Shown here: in pieces, positions 53,421-64,000 of the stretch
How positions within the stretch are numbered: position 1 is the first letter of the stretch
Layout of the letters: each line of letters starts with the position of its first letter
From: Heliopora coerulea
Taxonomy: Eukaryota; Cnidaria; Anthozoa; Scleralcyonacea; Helioporidae
NCBI GenBank assembly: GCA_030142905.1
Contig: JASJOG010000033.1
Span: forward strand, 1,736,001-1,800,000
Reading direction: 5' to 3'
Length of the DNA: 64,000 nt
Notes under the pieces: generated by a model
Seen by the model: only the letters and a program-made list of their open reading frames with translations
The model's database searches: none
What the model was told of the DNA's origin: nothing
Made by a program: the position numbers and the translations under genes

Positions 53421-53531
53421 ACGCGTTTCTTGAAATAAACCGGAAAGGCGGCAACATACACGTTTCTTGAAATAAACTGCAAAGGCAGTAACACACGTGT
53501 CTCGAAACGTACCGGAAAGGCAGTAACGTAA
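53421..53531. repeat. Minisatellite, three units of about 37 bp
   Basis: Units share ACGTTTCTTGAAATAAAC, (C/T)(G/C)GAAAGGC and GGCAGTAAC; the third unit is more diverged. Confidence 0.75.
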
Positions 53532-53550
53532 AACTAGTGAAGTGAAATAA

Positions 53551-53822
53551 TAGCTTATCCTGGATAACCACTATCAGCTAGCTGAAGATGTTCTCTCAAG
53601 AGGTCCAGTAAGGGCCTACACTCCTGGGTCAGGTGTTACTACGCCAGGAAACCGGAGTACCATGAGAAAACCTGCTGTGCTTGATAGAGTCGAACTGGAC
53701 AGCGCTCTTCTAATAAGTTGTCAAGGCGACTTATATCCGACAGCTGCATGGAGTCGGGATCGAATCCCAGTCACAATGGCGAGAGACTCGTGCGCTACCA
53801 CTGTACCACCTGCACCCCTTCA
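53551..53822 (-). mobile_element. tRNA-derived SINE, copy 2 (inverted)
   Basis: Minus strand: head GGGGTGCAGGTGGTACAGTG (box A-like), GGGATTCGATCCCGAC (box B), a body aligning with 19588-19863, and GGTTATCCAGGATAA at the end. Confidence 0.8.
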
Positions 53823-56131
53823 GGCACTGTTTGGGGAGGACTACTCTCATTCGCGGGTTTGTTGCACCTGCCCAGTCGGCCTCCTTGTTAATCTGGCTTT
53901 GAAAGCAGCATAAACAAATACCAGGAGTTTTATCCTACTCGAAATATTTGATGAGTTTTTGGAAGTTTTCACTTTGACTTGTGCCACTAAATGCAACGGA
54001 TATTCAACAATCGCTAAGAACACTTATCAGAAAACAGTGTAACTGTTGCATTGCTACAAATAATCAAACAGCAGTCGTAACGGCCAACTAAGCACTGTCG
54101 GCTCCCAGTGATAAACTTGACTTGGGGCGACGTCCACCCCATCGCTAACTTGAAAACTGATAAAAATAATGCCAACGTAGGCTTGACAGTATTCAGGGGA
54201 ATAAACTTGTAATGGGCTTTGCAATGTTTTTATAAATTTTTAAAATATTTCTACAACAAAATTTTCCCCATCACAATTAAGTGCCCCCTTATTTTGGTAA
54301 CCAGAGGCAGTTGCTACCCCTGTACACCCCTCGCTACGCCACCGTACAGTCACTCAGTAAAATAGCTTTAAACAAAATATCTCAAGGCAGCCTCCGTGTC
54401 CCACCAAGAAATCCATTGTACCCTGTAGCGGGTCATGTGGATTCACTGGTTGGGAACTCTCAAGCCTTTCAACCTTTGGAACATAAACATGTCCGCTAGG
54501 GGACGCTGCTCCTTCATACGGAGGTCAACAATGGTGATTCGGGCGAATTCTTTGCTTAATAAATCTGAAATCCGAGCAAAACTCACATATCATAAGGATT
54601 TTCTTGACATGTTCAGATTTAAGTATTTGAGTACAGTCAGTTTCACTAGGGCGAATTTTCTTTGACATTGCTCAACTGCAAAATTTTTTTCGTGCGTCTA
54701 TGGTTTGGATAGTGATCCCGAAGAATTGGTGTGGGAAAGTGGGCTGGGAAAAGTGGGTTGTCTGCTTTAGTTGGGTATTGACATATACCTTAAATAACAC
54801 CACATTTCAGTCAATTGCAGAAGAATTTAATTCCAATAAATCTGACAGACAGACTAGCTTCTGCACTGTCATTTTTTTACCATGAGGGGGAGCTTGAGGT
54901 AAGTCGAAGTCGCACATCGAGAAATTTCCGACGTTTGAAAGTACTAGACTTCTGATACTCCTAGTTAGTACAGCCAATATTGTCGGCAGATTTGTTTGAT
55001 AATTGTTATTACTAGTCAGCTGGGTTGAGTCGTTTGATCAACATCAAAACATGGCAGGAAAATTCATTCAAAATGAACTTGCGAAGAACTGGTTCAATAT
55101 AGCCGTAGTAATACCCCAAACATAGTTTAAATTTTCGTATACCATCGTAGAAAGATTTTCGTGACATGAACCAATCCCGGTTAGCCAGGTTTGCCTGGCT
55201 CTTATCAGGCCTGAGACAGTTCTTATGTATGGTACTTGAACTACAATGGGGCCGATTTTCAGTGACACTACTTCTTTTTCTTCCTTTAAAATGTTCACTC
55301 AGACGTTTAGGTGTACAAAGCTCTCTTGCGTAATCGCCGATAGAAATCATATTTCACAACACCGTATTGTCATTCAACATTAGCCCTGAATCCCTTGACG
55401 TTAAAAAAAAATGTAAAAGTGACTGACAGGATGTCGTTTTCGTTGAGAACGCTGCCTAGAAGTATAGAAACAGCAATAATGTGATTAAACCAATGGTAAA
55501 AAAGAAAACCAAGCGAATGCTAATTTTCAAACTGAAAAAATAGTGTAGATTTGGATTCAAGCTAGAGGGAGTCGCCCACAGAAGACCGGAAGCAACGTCA
55601 TACAGACAAAGCTCCCCATGGATGCTGATGACAAGTCAAGGAAGGGTTGTGATTTGGATATGTGGCCAAATCTGGAATAATTTCTGGAATACCTTTTATC
55701 ACTAATATTTATTGGTGAGCTTAAATTGGCAAATACATGTACAAAAATGGTTAACGCTTTATTTTACTAACTAAAGGCATAATTAAACAGAAGTTTTTCG
55801 AAATATCAAATGCGGCATCAATCTGGGGGCTAGAACGTATTTTAAGCACCCTGACTTTGATAAAGTGATTGACATGCTTTTATTTTCGTTTTAACTTGTG
55901 TGATACTCGCCAGAAAGACTACAGTCGCGACCTCGGTACGCACGAACTTCTTAGGTGAAGCCGGAAGGAAGCGGTAACCTCTGGATCGTAGGCGGAGCGA
56001 AGCCCGGTTGGCCATGGATTCTTCGCGGGTTTTCCCGACGTTTCTTCCACCAGAAGTAGAAACAGCAGCTGATCATTTGGTCTCTTGACGTCATTAGATC
56101 ATTACTTGTCACCGAGGAAAGATATACAAAC
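53823..56131. other. Intergenic upstream of the JAZF1-like gene
   Basis: No gene recognised. 54280-54345 holds a relic transposon end (CTCGCTACGCCACCGTACAG). The 112-residue minus frame at 55012-55350 has no recognisable domain. The last 100 bp before the JAZF1 ATG presumably hold its 5'UTR and promoter; no TATA box stands out. Confidence 0.5.
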
Positions 56132-56812
56132 ATGGCGGCTTTTTACAGGTATTCTTGTTTATGGAACAGTTGTGGAAAGAATTGTGCGTCGTTGCTTGAT
56201 CTAATCGATCACATTGAGGCAGTACACATAGAAAAAGATCCTCGCATACTTGAGAAGCAAGAGGCCGCCCAGCCAGCCGCCGTCCCTTTGTCGTACGTGA
56301 ACTGTTTCTTCTCTGAGGCCACCAGAACTGCTCATCGAAAGATGAAGGAATTGGGAACGGATGGTGACAGTCCTGTTGATCTTGACTATACACCGAAAAA
56401 AAAGAAAGCGATATCACCCTACGGTATGAGCTCGTGTTTGGCGACCCCAGAAGCTTCTGACAACGGCGATGATGAGGGAAATCTCAGTGATAACAGCGAC
56501 GACTCGTGGACAACTGATGGGATCACTAGCGAACTAATTCTAAATTCTGTAACGATGGAGGACGGAGACGCGAAGAGGTATATTTGTCCGGTGAAGGGAT
56601 GCGGGAAGCGGTACAAAAACGCAAACGGGATTAAATATCACGCGAAAAACGGTCATCGCAGGGAAGGCAAGACGAAGAAGCCTCATAAATGCCATTGCGG
56701 CAAGAGTTACAAGAGCCAAAGCGGACTCCGTCACCACATAGCGACTAGGCATTCCGCTTTCAGCTCCCAGAATCTCACAGAGACTGGAAGCGGGATTGAA
56801 CTGCTTGTGTGA
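56132..56812 (+). CDS. JAZF1: JAZF1-like C2H2 zinc-finger protein, single exon
   Basis: A 226-residue nuclear protein; in vertebrates JAZF1 is a transcription cofactor and NuA4/TIP60-associated protein (family knowledge). Three zinc fingers: C9-x4-C14...H27-x4-H32; C152-x4-C157...H170-x4-H175 (YKNANGIKYHAKNGH, almost as in JAZF1); and the short C187-x-C189...H202-x4-H207 (KCHCGKSYKSQSGLRHH). The JAZF1 hallmarks DPRILEKQEAAQP and LSYVN follow finger 1 (36-57), and an acidic Ser-rich linker with DDSWTTD (123-129) precedes finger 2. The length is close to human JAZF1 (about 243). ATG context AAACATGG. The coding region is uninterrupted. AATAAA occurs at 57268-57273. Confidence 0.93.
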   Translation: MAAFYRYSCLWNSCGKNCASLLDLIDHIEAVHIEKDPRILEKQEAAQPAAVPLSYVNCFFSEATRTAHRKMKELGTDGDSPVDLDYTPKKKKAISPYGMSSCLATPEASDNGDDEGNLSDNSDDSWTTDGITSELILNSVTMEDGDAKRYICPVKGCGKRYKNANGIKYHAKNGHRREGKTKKPHKCHCGKSYKSQSGLRHHIATRHSAFSSQNLTETGSGIELLV

Positions 56813-57267
56813 AACGTCCGAAAGAAATTGCAAGACGATTTTACGGCTAATCTTTGGAACTTGAGTTGTGTGTGTGTGATGATCTGTGCGGAGTTGCCCC
56901 CATATCACTGCAGCTGCAAGACCCGATATGGCGATATCATTGTTGAATAATTTAACATTTGACAGCTGCAGCTGTTTTCGTGCTAAAATGCGATTGTCTG
57001 TACACTACTGTACAGACAGATGTGTTGCTGTGCTCTTTTATGATTGTTGAAGGAAATCGACCAAGTCTATCTTCCATGGAGAGAATGTGTATGAGCGCAT
57101 ACCATTAGAAAATGTTCGTTGCGTTATTGTCGCCGCCAAGGCAAATATCGGCCTTTTTTGTGGCCAGAAAGAAAATCCCATTACGCTTGTTCTTGTCAAT
57201 AGTATCGTGTTATCAAAGCAGCAGTTCTTAAAATGGAATCAAATACCCCCCACGCAATATACAGGTA

Positions 57268-57273
57268 AATAAA
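57268..57273 (+). terminator. Possible poly(A) signal of the JAZF1-like gene
   Basis: AATAAA 456 bp after the stop; another lies near 57957, so the end of the mRNA is uncertain. Confidence 0.4.
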
Positions 57274-60200
57274 GGATTGATGGCGTCAATAACATATGGA
57301 GCGCGGTTTTATGAAGAGGAAAGGTGACCTTGGCAGAAGGAATCATTTAAATGGTAATTGGTGCCAGCCCGTGGTTTTTCCTTAATTAAATCCATCTCTC
57401 TTTTTTGCATGATTTTCAGTCGCTTCAGGCGTTTACGATTTATGCACAGACTGGTTGTGGGAGCTTGGGTGGTTGTAGTGTTACCATGGTGAAAAATTCG
57501 CATGGTAAGTGGAGGAGAACTTCGATTCAATTTCAAGTTCAACCGGAGTTTTAGCTGCAGTAACATTTTGAAATTGCATGGATGAAATGGAAACGATTCT
57601 TTGGAAACATCACATTGACTGAGAATGCAAAATCACTAAAAATCAAATTTTAAAGGGCAATGAGTATATAAATTTGAATATTAGAACTGAATGCTCTTTA
57701 TTTTGGAGTGCTTGATTATACTGAAGCACTTGACTACATCTTAAAACATCAAAGAACTAAGCTTTAGACATCTTCCACAAACGGAAATGTGTCAAGCAAT
57801 ACATGAAATATTTGATTAATGCATATACTTTTTGCAGTTCTGAAATCCTGAAGCAGAGTTAAATGATACAACTACTGAGAAAGCAGAGCTGGGAGAGCCC
57901 AGCTATTCATTCCTGTATGCTGTCATTAACTTTGTTCATAGTTGTTGAAAACTTGAAATAAACAGTTTTAGAACTCTTATTTTAACTATTTCCTGAGGGA
58001 GCTATCCTAACCTCCCAAGATTTTTAGCCTCCTTGAAATTTATTTTTAAAGTTCATTGAGCTAAGAAAGTTAGAAAGGATGCTAGTCAATGTTTCAATGA
58101 AGTACATTTTCATTGTAATTTGACCTTGACTAATGCCATAGTAAAATTGCAACAAGTTTATTTTACTTGTCAAAGGGAGAAATTGTGACTGGCCTGAGGT
58201 TTAAATGGTTTAACATAACTTTATTGCTCATGTAATTTGCCATTCATAAATGATTAAAAAGAATCAAATTGAGTCATGGAAATACCATGCATGTTGATTT
58301 CAAAGAATGAGGGTTTTTTGCAAGGACTTTCAAGGCCTTGAATTTTTATTAATTCTATGATTTTCAAGGTGTGTATCACCCTATATTGCAATAGATGTCA
58401 TGCAAAGTTGATGTCATTTATGTTGGCAAAAGCCGAGAGATTACTTTAGCACTTGGGTAACATTGCATATTATACACCATGGTACAATAAATTCACAGCA
58501 GCCTTCAAGAAATAAAAGAGATTTTAATTTATATTATGTGGGCAATATCCAGTTGTGTGTTGGACTGTTTAAGAGCACAGTTGAATGTTCAACATGTGGC
58601 CAGTGTTAGCACTATAAAAACTTTGGTTTATGTAAATTATATAACATGTATTACTAAGAAAGATATAATGAAAAAGAGTGTAGCATATTATTTTATAGTT
58701 TATAAAAACAAGTTATTTATTGTAAAAAAATGCAGAGCATGTTTATTTCACACAGTATTCAGTAACATGTAATGATAATGTGTGTGTATGTTACAAACTT
58801 TAGGACTGCAGTAATTTATCAGCAAATACTTGCTTTTCTGGACAAATTTAGTGTGTAAATAGATGAAATATACAAATGAACATTTTTGGACTCAATGTCT
58901 GTGAAGAATCTGGAATTGTATTTCTAATATATGGCTCTACAAATTCTTTCACATTCATTGTTAGTTGTGCAATACAGGAAATATAAACTGTCTTATGTTG
59001 GAGCAAATATTTGAAATTGGTTGCATGTTATAAAAAGGTAATGGAGAAGGACAAAGAATTTAATTATACATTCTACCACAAAGTCACCATTACTGGTAAG
59101 CCACATTGTTTGAAATGCCCTTTTATTATCTGCCCCTTTCTTGGAAACAGAAATCAAGCCTCTCTTCCCCCTGACAATTGTGTTGTAAAATCTTCACATG
59201 CAAAAGTACCGTATTATTTCTTTTTCCACCTTTCTTTTTATTTATATTATTCTTGGTTCCTAATTCCCTCACAGAATTGAAATAATAAATTGAATACAAG
59301 CATAGTATCAAAAATACTGTTAGTGTCACTAATCTTATTGTTACTTAAATGTGAAAAAAAAAAACAAGGAATCTTTGTCAACCACAAGTCAGTAGCAAGA
59401 GGGATCAGATATGACCATTGAAATATATTTTAATGTCATATTTAAAAATTTAAATGGTGATAAATAAAAATCGAACGTGCATGCATACCTAATAAGCCCC
59501 CTCTAAATTAAGCCCCTTTCAAAGATGCTTAAAGAACATAATCCTCTGAAAGAACATAATCCCCTAAAAGAACATAATGCACTAAAGAACTGATGAGTGT
59601 AATAAAAATCACTCAACTTTTCTAATTGATCACAATTACAATTACATTTTTACTTGTTATGGGATGTACATATACAAAGCAGTACTGAGGCTACAGGGGT
59701 CTGATGGGGGTACGGACCTCCCACTTTTCAGAAGCATAGTCAACTACATTTGCTCAAATATGAAGAGACTACCTCCTGGTTGGGGGCGGACTGCAGACTT
59801 CCTTGTACAGTAGAGTCCGACCATTGCCTGGAAGTGGCTATAAAGCTCATTAGAGATACATTAGAGGCAAATTAAAGAGTGTACAATAAGTATGATAAAT
59901 TTTCTACACCTCGTAGTATCTACGTGTCTTTGACCAATATGGACCCCTCCCCCGCTTGTTTTACTCTACGAAGTTTGTTAAAAAAAAGAAAGAAAAGACA
60001 ACAGCCGAGTTTACTAACCCTCTCTGAGATGTTTGGATTGAGGTGTGATATTACAAACAAATCCATATTTCAATAGAAAATCAGGTTTAAATTTTCTGTA
60101 CCGCGTAGCTGAGAGATTGGGGTGGGTGAGGTGCAATCGATCCACACTTTTTGTATTCGTTACTTTTTTTCTCCGCTTAGTAAGCGCTTATCAAACTGGT

Positions 60201-61098
60201 GAACAGACGTATTCGTTGTGCGAAGAGAAGTTTGACCTATCCCCCACGCTGATTTTACTCCAGGAAGTTTTGCTCCCTCACTTTGAAAAACGCTGCTCGG
60301 TCCGGAATTAAGGTCTGATATCCCAAGGCCGTCTCGTGATTAACTTTCTTTATGTTTTGCTCTTGAATTATCAATGAGTTTGAGGTATCACTTTCCTTAT
60401 TGCCTTGCAAAAAGTAATTATTTGGACAAAATTACATGGTGAAGAACGTAGTTGTTGTCACCTATAACAAATTACTTTTTTGTGGAATAAGACAAAGACA
60501 AAGTGAAACAACTAAATATGTTTCAATAAGATTAGGACATCAGACATATCACGTGGAAAAGCAGTCACAGGAGCAGTGTTGGATGCCATGTTGGTTGGCA
60601 AATCAGTGAATTTGCGGAAAAATACAACCAGTGACATGATAATTATTTTTGTCCCTGTATTGACTAGGACAGCTAGCATAATCATTCCCGTCAGTTACAA
60701 AAAATTTCACAATATATATCGCTTTGTTCAATTTCCAACGACGGAGGTTCAGACGCCCCGCAAATTAATAACTAATTTGAGAGCAAATTTGTTTTGGACT
60801 GTAAAGGAACCGGTAAAGGCCTATTTAGAGGACACTTTCGTCGCGTACGACCGTTCTTCTGGGGTATGCAATTGTGTTTAAAGGGCAGAATTCCCGCTCA
60901 TGATTCCTTGGCGAGTGTAGCTGTTCGTCCTGGTATGCGTCAGAAGGAACAATTATATGCGGCAATCGTATCGTGTTAATGGGCCTTAACGTGTTTGAGC
61001 GAGTTTATTACTCGACATGAATAAGGGGCACTGGTGCTACGGGGACCAAGTGGGGGGGGGGGGGGGAGTGTTGCAGCGTAGTGCAGTTAAAGTGCCTT
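57274..61098. other. AT-rich sequence, possible long 3'UTR then intergenic
   Basis: 57.3-59.5 kb is unusually AT-rich and could include a long JAZF1 3'UTR. 59523-59590 is a small minisatellite. A G-run of about 15 lies near 61052-61066. Frames near 59879-60311 and 60576-60979 show no domain. Confidence 0.5.
59523..59590. repeat. Minisatellite, AAAGAACATAATCC units
   Basis: Four neighbouring copies of about 17-18 bp, beginning (A)AAGAACATAAT. Confidence 0.75.
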
Positions 61099-61300
61099 TT
61101 CCAGGCAGGAAGCGAACTTTTGTGATAAAAAAATTATAGCTCAGCAGATAACTTTAAAGAGACCCACTCTGATGATGTTACTTGTGTAGTAACGAAACGC
61201 TAAAAATAAAATTACCTTTACGTGTTTATCAAATTTGCATTTCTAGGTGTCTCTTTAAAGTTATATTTTTTAGGCAATAAATTTTAATTGCAAGAATTTT
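61099..61300. repeat. Foldback element with hammerhead-like core
   Basis: Arms AGATAACTTTAAAGAGACCC (about 61146-61165) and GGTGTCTCTTTAAAGTTAT (about 61245-61263). Flanking TTCCAGGCAGGAAG and AGGCAATAA also occur in the 11641-11910 copy. Confidence 0.75.
61169..61200 (+). ncRNA. Hammerhead-like motif
   Basis: CTGATGA-T-GTTAC-TTGTGTA-GTAAC-GAAACG, with a perfect 5-bp stem II. The triplet after GAAAC is GCT rather than GTC, so cleavage is doubtful. Confidence 0.4.
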
Positions 61301-62639
61301 ACTTATCCCGAATCAGAAATGATGGTTCGCTTTTTGTTCTCTGATTGTGAAATCAGTGATAAGGAACCAGCAGGTGATGCAGGGAATTGTAAATGAGTGT
61401 AAACACACTGGACTGATCATGGAAATATGACTTAATTATTGAGATCTGGAGTGTTCTTACCGAATGAAAGAATATACAGTGAAAAGACGTCAACCTCAAA
61501 CTCCCTGGACATTTCCACGCTGGTTTTTAATAATGCCTTCCTAATCACAGACCACTGTTGAGCCTTAGATGGAAGGTAAATTAGAACTATTCATAATTAT
61601 TTTGTATTACACTGTAAATGGAAATTGAGAGCAGAAGGTTTGCACTGAGAACTGAAGGTGTTCAAGGTGTTGGGCAAAATTTAGCCAGCGTGCCCCAAAG
61701 TAAGAAAGGTTGAAACACCGTAAGTATTGAAGATGGTTAATCTGGGCAAATAAAGAAATTGAAACTTGGCACATGTTAAGGTACATAACACTCTACGACT
61801 ATCGTGGTTGTTACTACTAGCCACCACTAAGGCCATACCCCTTTTACTCTCCTTAACAATAATTACTTATTGACTAAAGTATAAGGTCTGTAAAAGAAAG
61901 TGTTAGCCTGTGGTTTTCGTACAGATCTAGAGACAAACTCGTGAGGTTTAACCGGATTAAACCAAAGACAAATGCTTTCCTGTACAGATTGAACAAATGT
62001 GAGTAATAAAGAATTTATTAAATGGTTTTTGCTTCCTTTGTTCATCGCTTTTAATGAACTTATTAATTGTTTTGCAGGGTAGTGGCTTAGATTTACTTGC
62101 TTGTTTTTTTCTATCACTTTGTGTTTCTAGGATCTATTCATTTAGTTTTCCACAGAAAATCATTTGTTGAGATCAAAAACTACGTCGTTAGCAGTTTGTT
62201 ATTGTAAATCTTTTGTAAAATGTACCTGAATTTGGTTTGTCAGTCTACAAATCAACACCGAAATGTTCCTGAGAAAACTTGCTGTCTGTACGAAGAACTT
62301 ACTGCATGGCTTGACAGCCAATTAGTGCACATCATTTTGCATACATGGCGGATAACGAGCTCAGCCGTATAATAAAGTACAGCATTATACATTTCTTCAA
62401 TTGTACTAAACGAACTGTGCTGGTATGACACGTCAGTCCCACTTGACTAGAGCAATCTTGTCCAACGTCGACCACATATGAAACAAACCAAACGTAGCTT
62501 ATACCAGCAGAGCATTAAACAAACTCGGGCGCAGGAACTCATAAATTGGGAAAGAGGCGCTAACTGGAGAGTGGGAAGGTGAGGGATTTCATTTGTACTT
62601 AATCCCCACGACGTGTACAAGCTCTACTGGCCACAAAGC
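61301..62639. other. Intergenic, no gene recognised
   Basis: AT-rich. 62340-62580 could be the flank or LTR of the gypsy relic that follows (it contains AATAAA near 62373), but no paired LTR or primer-binding site was identified. Confidence 0.4.
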
Positions 62640-62835
62640 ATACGCACTAGAAGTCATTTACAATGTCATGTCAAAACCACCAGCAAGAATACAGATGTGC
62701 CCATGTAAACTAGAACAGTTCGATATTGATATTTTCTATCGTAAACAAGACGGCAATCTGACCGATGCATTACCAAGGCAAACCTTGCCCGAAACTGCAA
62801 ACAACAACACGCAGTTACATCATGCCAGCACATAA
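62640..62835 (+). pseudogene. Ty3/gypsy pol relic (end of RNase H)
   Basis: MSKPPARIQMCPCKLEQFDI then DIFYRKQDGNLTDALPRQTL resembles the C-terminal part of gypsy RNase H (KPxxKAPxRxQxMLLxLQxYDxxxxYxPGKxxxxADxLSR pattern; the usual DALSR is DALPR). Only about 60 residues remain; no reverse transcriptase or integrase nearby. Confidence 0.65.
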
Positions 62836-63194
62836 AACTTTGGAGCCTGTCAAACGTAATTTCTGGCTTTCGAAGAAATTGCATGACTTGACATGCTTTG
62901 TTTTCTTTTTTTTTTTCAGCCAGATATTCCATTTCTGGAATGCATGCTATTTTTCAAAAAGATCGAAACTTTAAAACACAATACTCATTTAAAAACAAGG
63001 AATTTGAAAGTGAAATCTTCTTCGTCATGCCATTTTACACTAACATTGTAGCAGACCATGAAATTTATGAAGGTTATGAACTTATGATGTGACTGATTAG
63101 CATATACCTCGCAGGTGAATAGTGTTTTTATTGCAAAGTGATTGGTTCCTTCATCTCGGAATATTCTGCACAGTTCACCTCCGAGCAAAACAAG

Positions 63195-63306
63195 ATGGCT
63201 TCCAGTTTTGTTTACATTACGGAAAAAGGGTTATTTTTAATTAACGAAGTCGCTGTGCCAGACAATACAAAAAGGCAAAGAAATTCGGCAATAAATTATT
63301 CAAAGG
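63195..63306 (+). CDS. Possible first exon of a KIAA1958/Crypton-related gene
   Basis: ATG in context AAGATGG, reading MASSFVYITEKGLFLINEVA then VPDNTKRQRNSAINYSK, with a donor-like AAAG|gtgtgt at 63307. The arrangement MAS-F...(E)...AVP-NTK resembles N-termini of KIAA1958/ZMYM-like proteins derived from Crypton recombinases that are abundant in cnidarians. No downstream exon lies in the window, so it may be a solitary relic. Confidence 0.3.
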
Positions 63307-63329
63307 TGTGTACTTCTTTTACTTTTTAG

Positions 63330-64000
63330 CAATAAATGAGTGCATGGGCGACAAACCGACGTTCCTTAGAATTATTTTGAAAAAGTAAAAAAGATATATC
63401 AGAAAACAATTTTGCGAGGTATATGCTACCACTATTCACCTCCATTTTGGTGAAAATGTTTTCATGATTTTATAAACTTTAGTGTGATACAACGTTTTCG
63501 GCCATACTGAGAGAAAAATGCTATTTTATCACACGTAAAACATCCGATATTTTTACACGTAAAGATATTGGTTCCATGATACAATAAGAAGCCGCGTAAG
63601 ATATTTTATTAGATCTATCAGATCCAATTTTTATGATTCGTATCTCGGTGGCGGTTTGTTGATTTCAGTTTGTTTGCTGGCAGGGGTGGCGCCAGAGGGG
63701 GGGGCAGAGGGGGCTACAGCCCCCGCGTCAGGAAACTTTAGCCCCCTGTCGGGGAAAAATTAACAATCCGTCAGGGAATTTTCACTGATGAACTCATTTA
63801 TATACTGTACAAACTATGAGCAGTTGTTATTGATTTTGCTAAGACAGATGATGGACCCTTCTCTTCATGTGAAATCTAAAAGTAAATTGTTTCTAGTCAG
63901 TTGTTTCGATTATTCTTACGAAAAATAACGTGATGTTTTCGACCTTCAAATAACGAAATTATAAAGGGGGCGTGGTCATGGCCCCTATGGTTTAGCCCTC
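63330..64000. other. Window end; transposon-end relic, no gene
   Basis: 63680-63780 has CAGGGGTGGCGCC, a G-run, CTACAGCCCCC and repeated (G/C)TCAGG(G/A)A motifs, in the style of the other C/G-rich repeat ends. 63405-63445 repeats, inverted and rearranged, pieces of 63097-63125 (GCATATACCTCGC, AGGTGAATAGTG). Confidence 0.45.

Noticed and set aside
53143..53571. 142-residue minus-strand frame
   Set aside because: Largely covers the 53421-53531 minisatellite and repeat-like flanks.
53662..53913. 83-residue frame
   Set aside because: Lies in a SINE copy read antisense.
55012..55350. 112-residue minus-strand frame
   Set aside because: No recognisable domain or gene context; left unannotated.
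1..64000. CRISPR arrays, bacterial operons or phage genes
   Set aside because: No regularly spaced repeats with unique spacers, and all recognised genes are eukaryotic with introns.

Overview
The window looks like nuclear DNA of an invertebrate animal, most likely a cnidarian (stony coral or sea anemone). Reasons: AT-rich sequence, genes split by GT-AG introns, animal-type proteins (14-3-3, ribosomal protein eL27, mitochondrial-type SHMT, a JAZF1 orthologue), and many short DNA-transposon, foldback and tRNA-derived repeats. The cnidarian assignment is an inference from overall style; no species marker is present. There are no operons, CRISPR arrays or bacterial features.

Layout. 1-6.3 kb: an intronless, intact 14-3-3 gene (1812-2552, +) followed by AT-rich sequence with a palindromic repeat cluster. 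6384-8797: an almost complete hAT DNA transposon with terminal inverted repeats, an exact 8-bp target duplication and one frameshift in its transposase. 8.8-10.9 kb: small transposon-derived repeats. 10931-16030 (-): the full ribosomal protein L27 gene, three coding exons plus a small 5'UTR exon, rebuilt here to 136 codons. 16.4-47.2 kb (+): the serine hydroxymethyltransferase (SHMT2-type) gene, about 31 kb, reconstructed from 15 confident coding exons plus one tentative first exon; it starts head-to-head with RPL27, fewer than 400 bp away. Its introns carry two broken GPCR copies in inverted orientation, four copies of a roughly 180-bp MITE, tRNA-derived SINEs and several foldback elements. 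47.3-56.1 kb: no gene recognised; telomere-like repeats, a SINE and minisatellites. 56132-56812 (+): an intact single-exon JAZF1-like zinc-finger gene. 57-64 kb: AT-rich sequence with a Ty3/gypsy RNase H relic and a possible first exon of a Crypton-related family.

The genes are housekeeping or regulatory and show no shared pathway: RPL27 is a 60S ribosome subunit protein, SHMT2 makes one-carbon units in mitochondria, 14-3-3 binds phosphoproteins, and JAZF1 is a nuclear zinc-finger protein. The RPL27/SHMT2 pair probably shares a bidirectional promoter.

The most unusual signal is a group of foldback elements (around 11.7, 18.9, 31.0, 35.9, 40.8, 44.7, 45.7, 46.2 and 61.2 kb). Most carry all or part of a hammerhead-ribozyme-like pattern, CTGANGA-T, a short stem-loop, then GAAAC(GTC). 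The best case, at 45.6-45.8 kb, has one motif in each arm on opposite strands. A second point is a dispersed repeat with an internal telomere-like array (39.5 and 51.3 kb).
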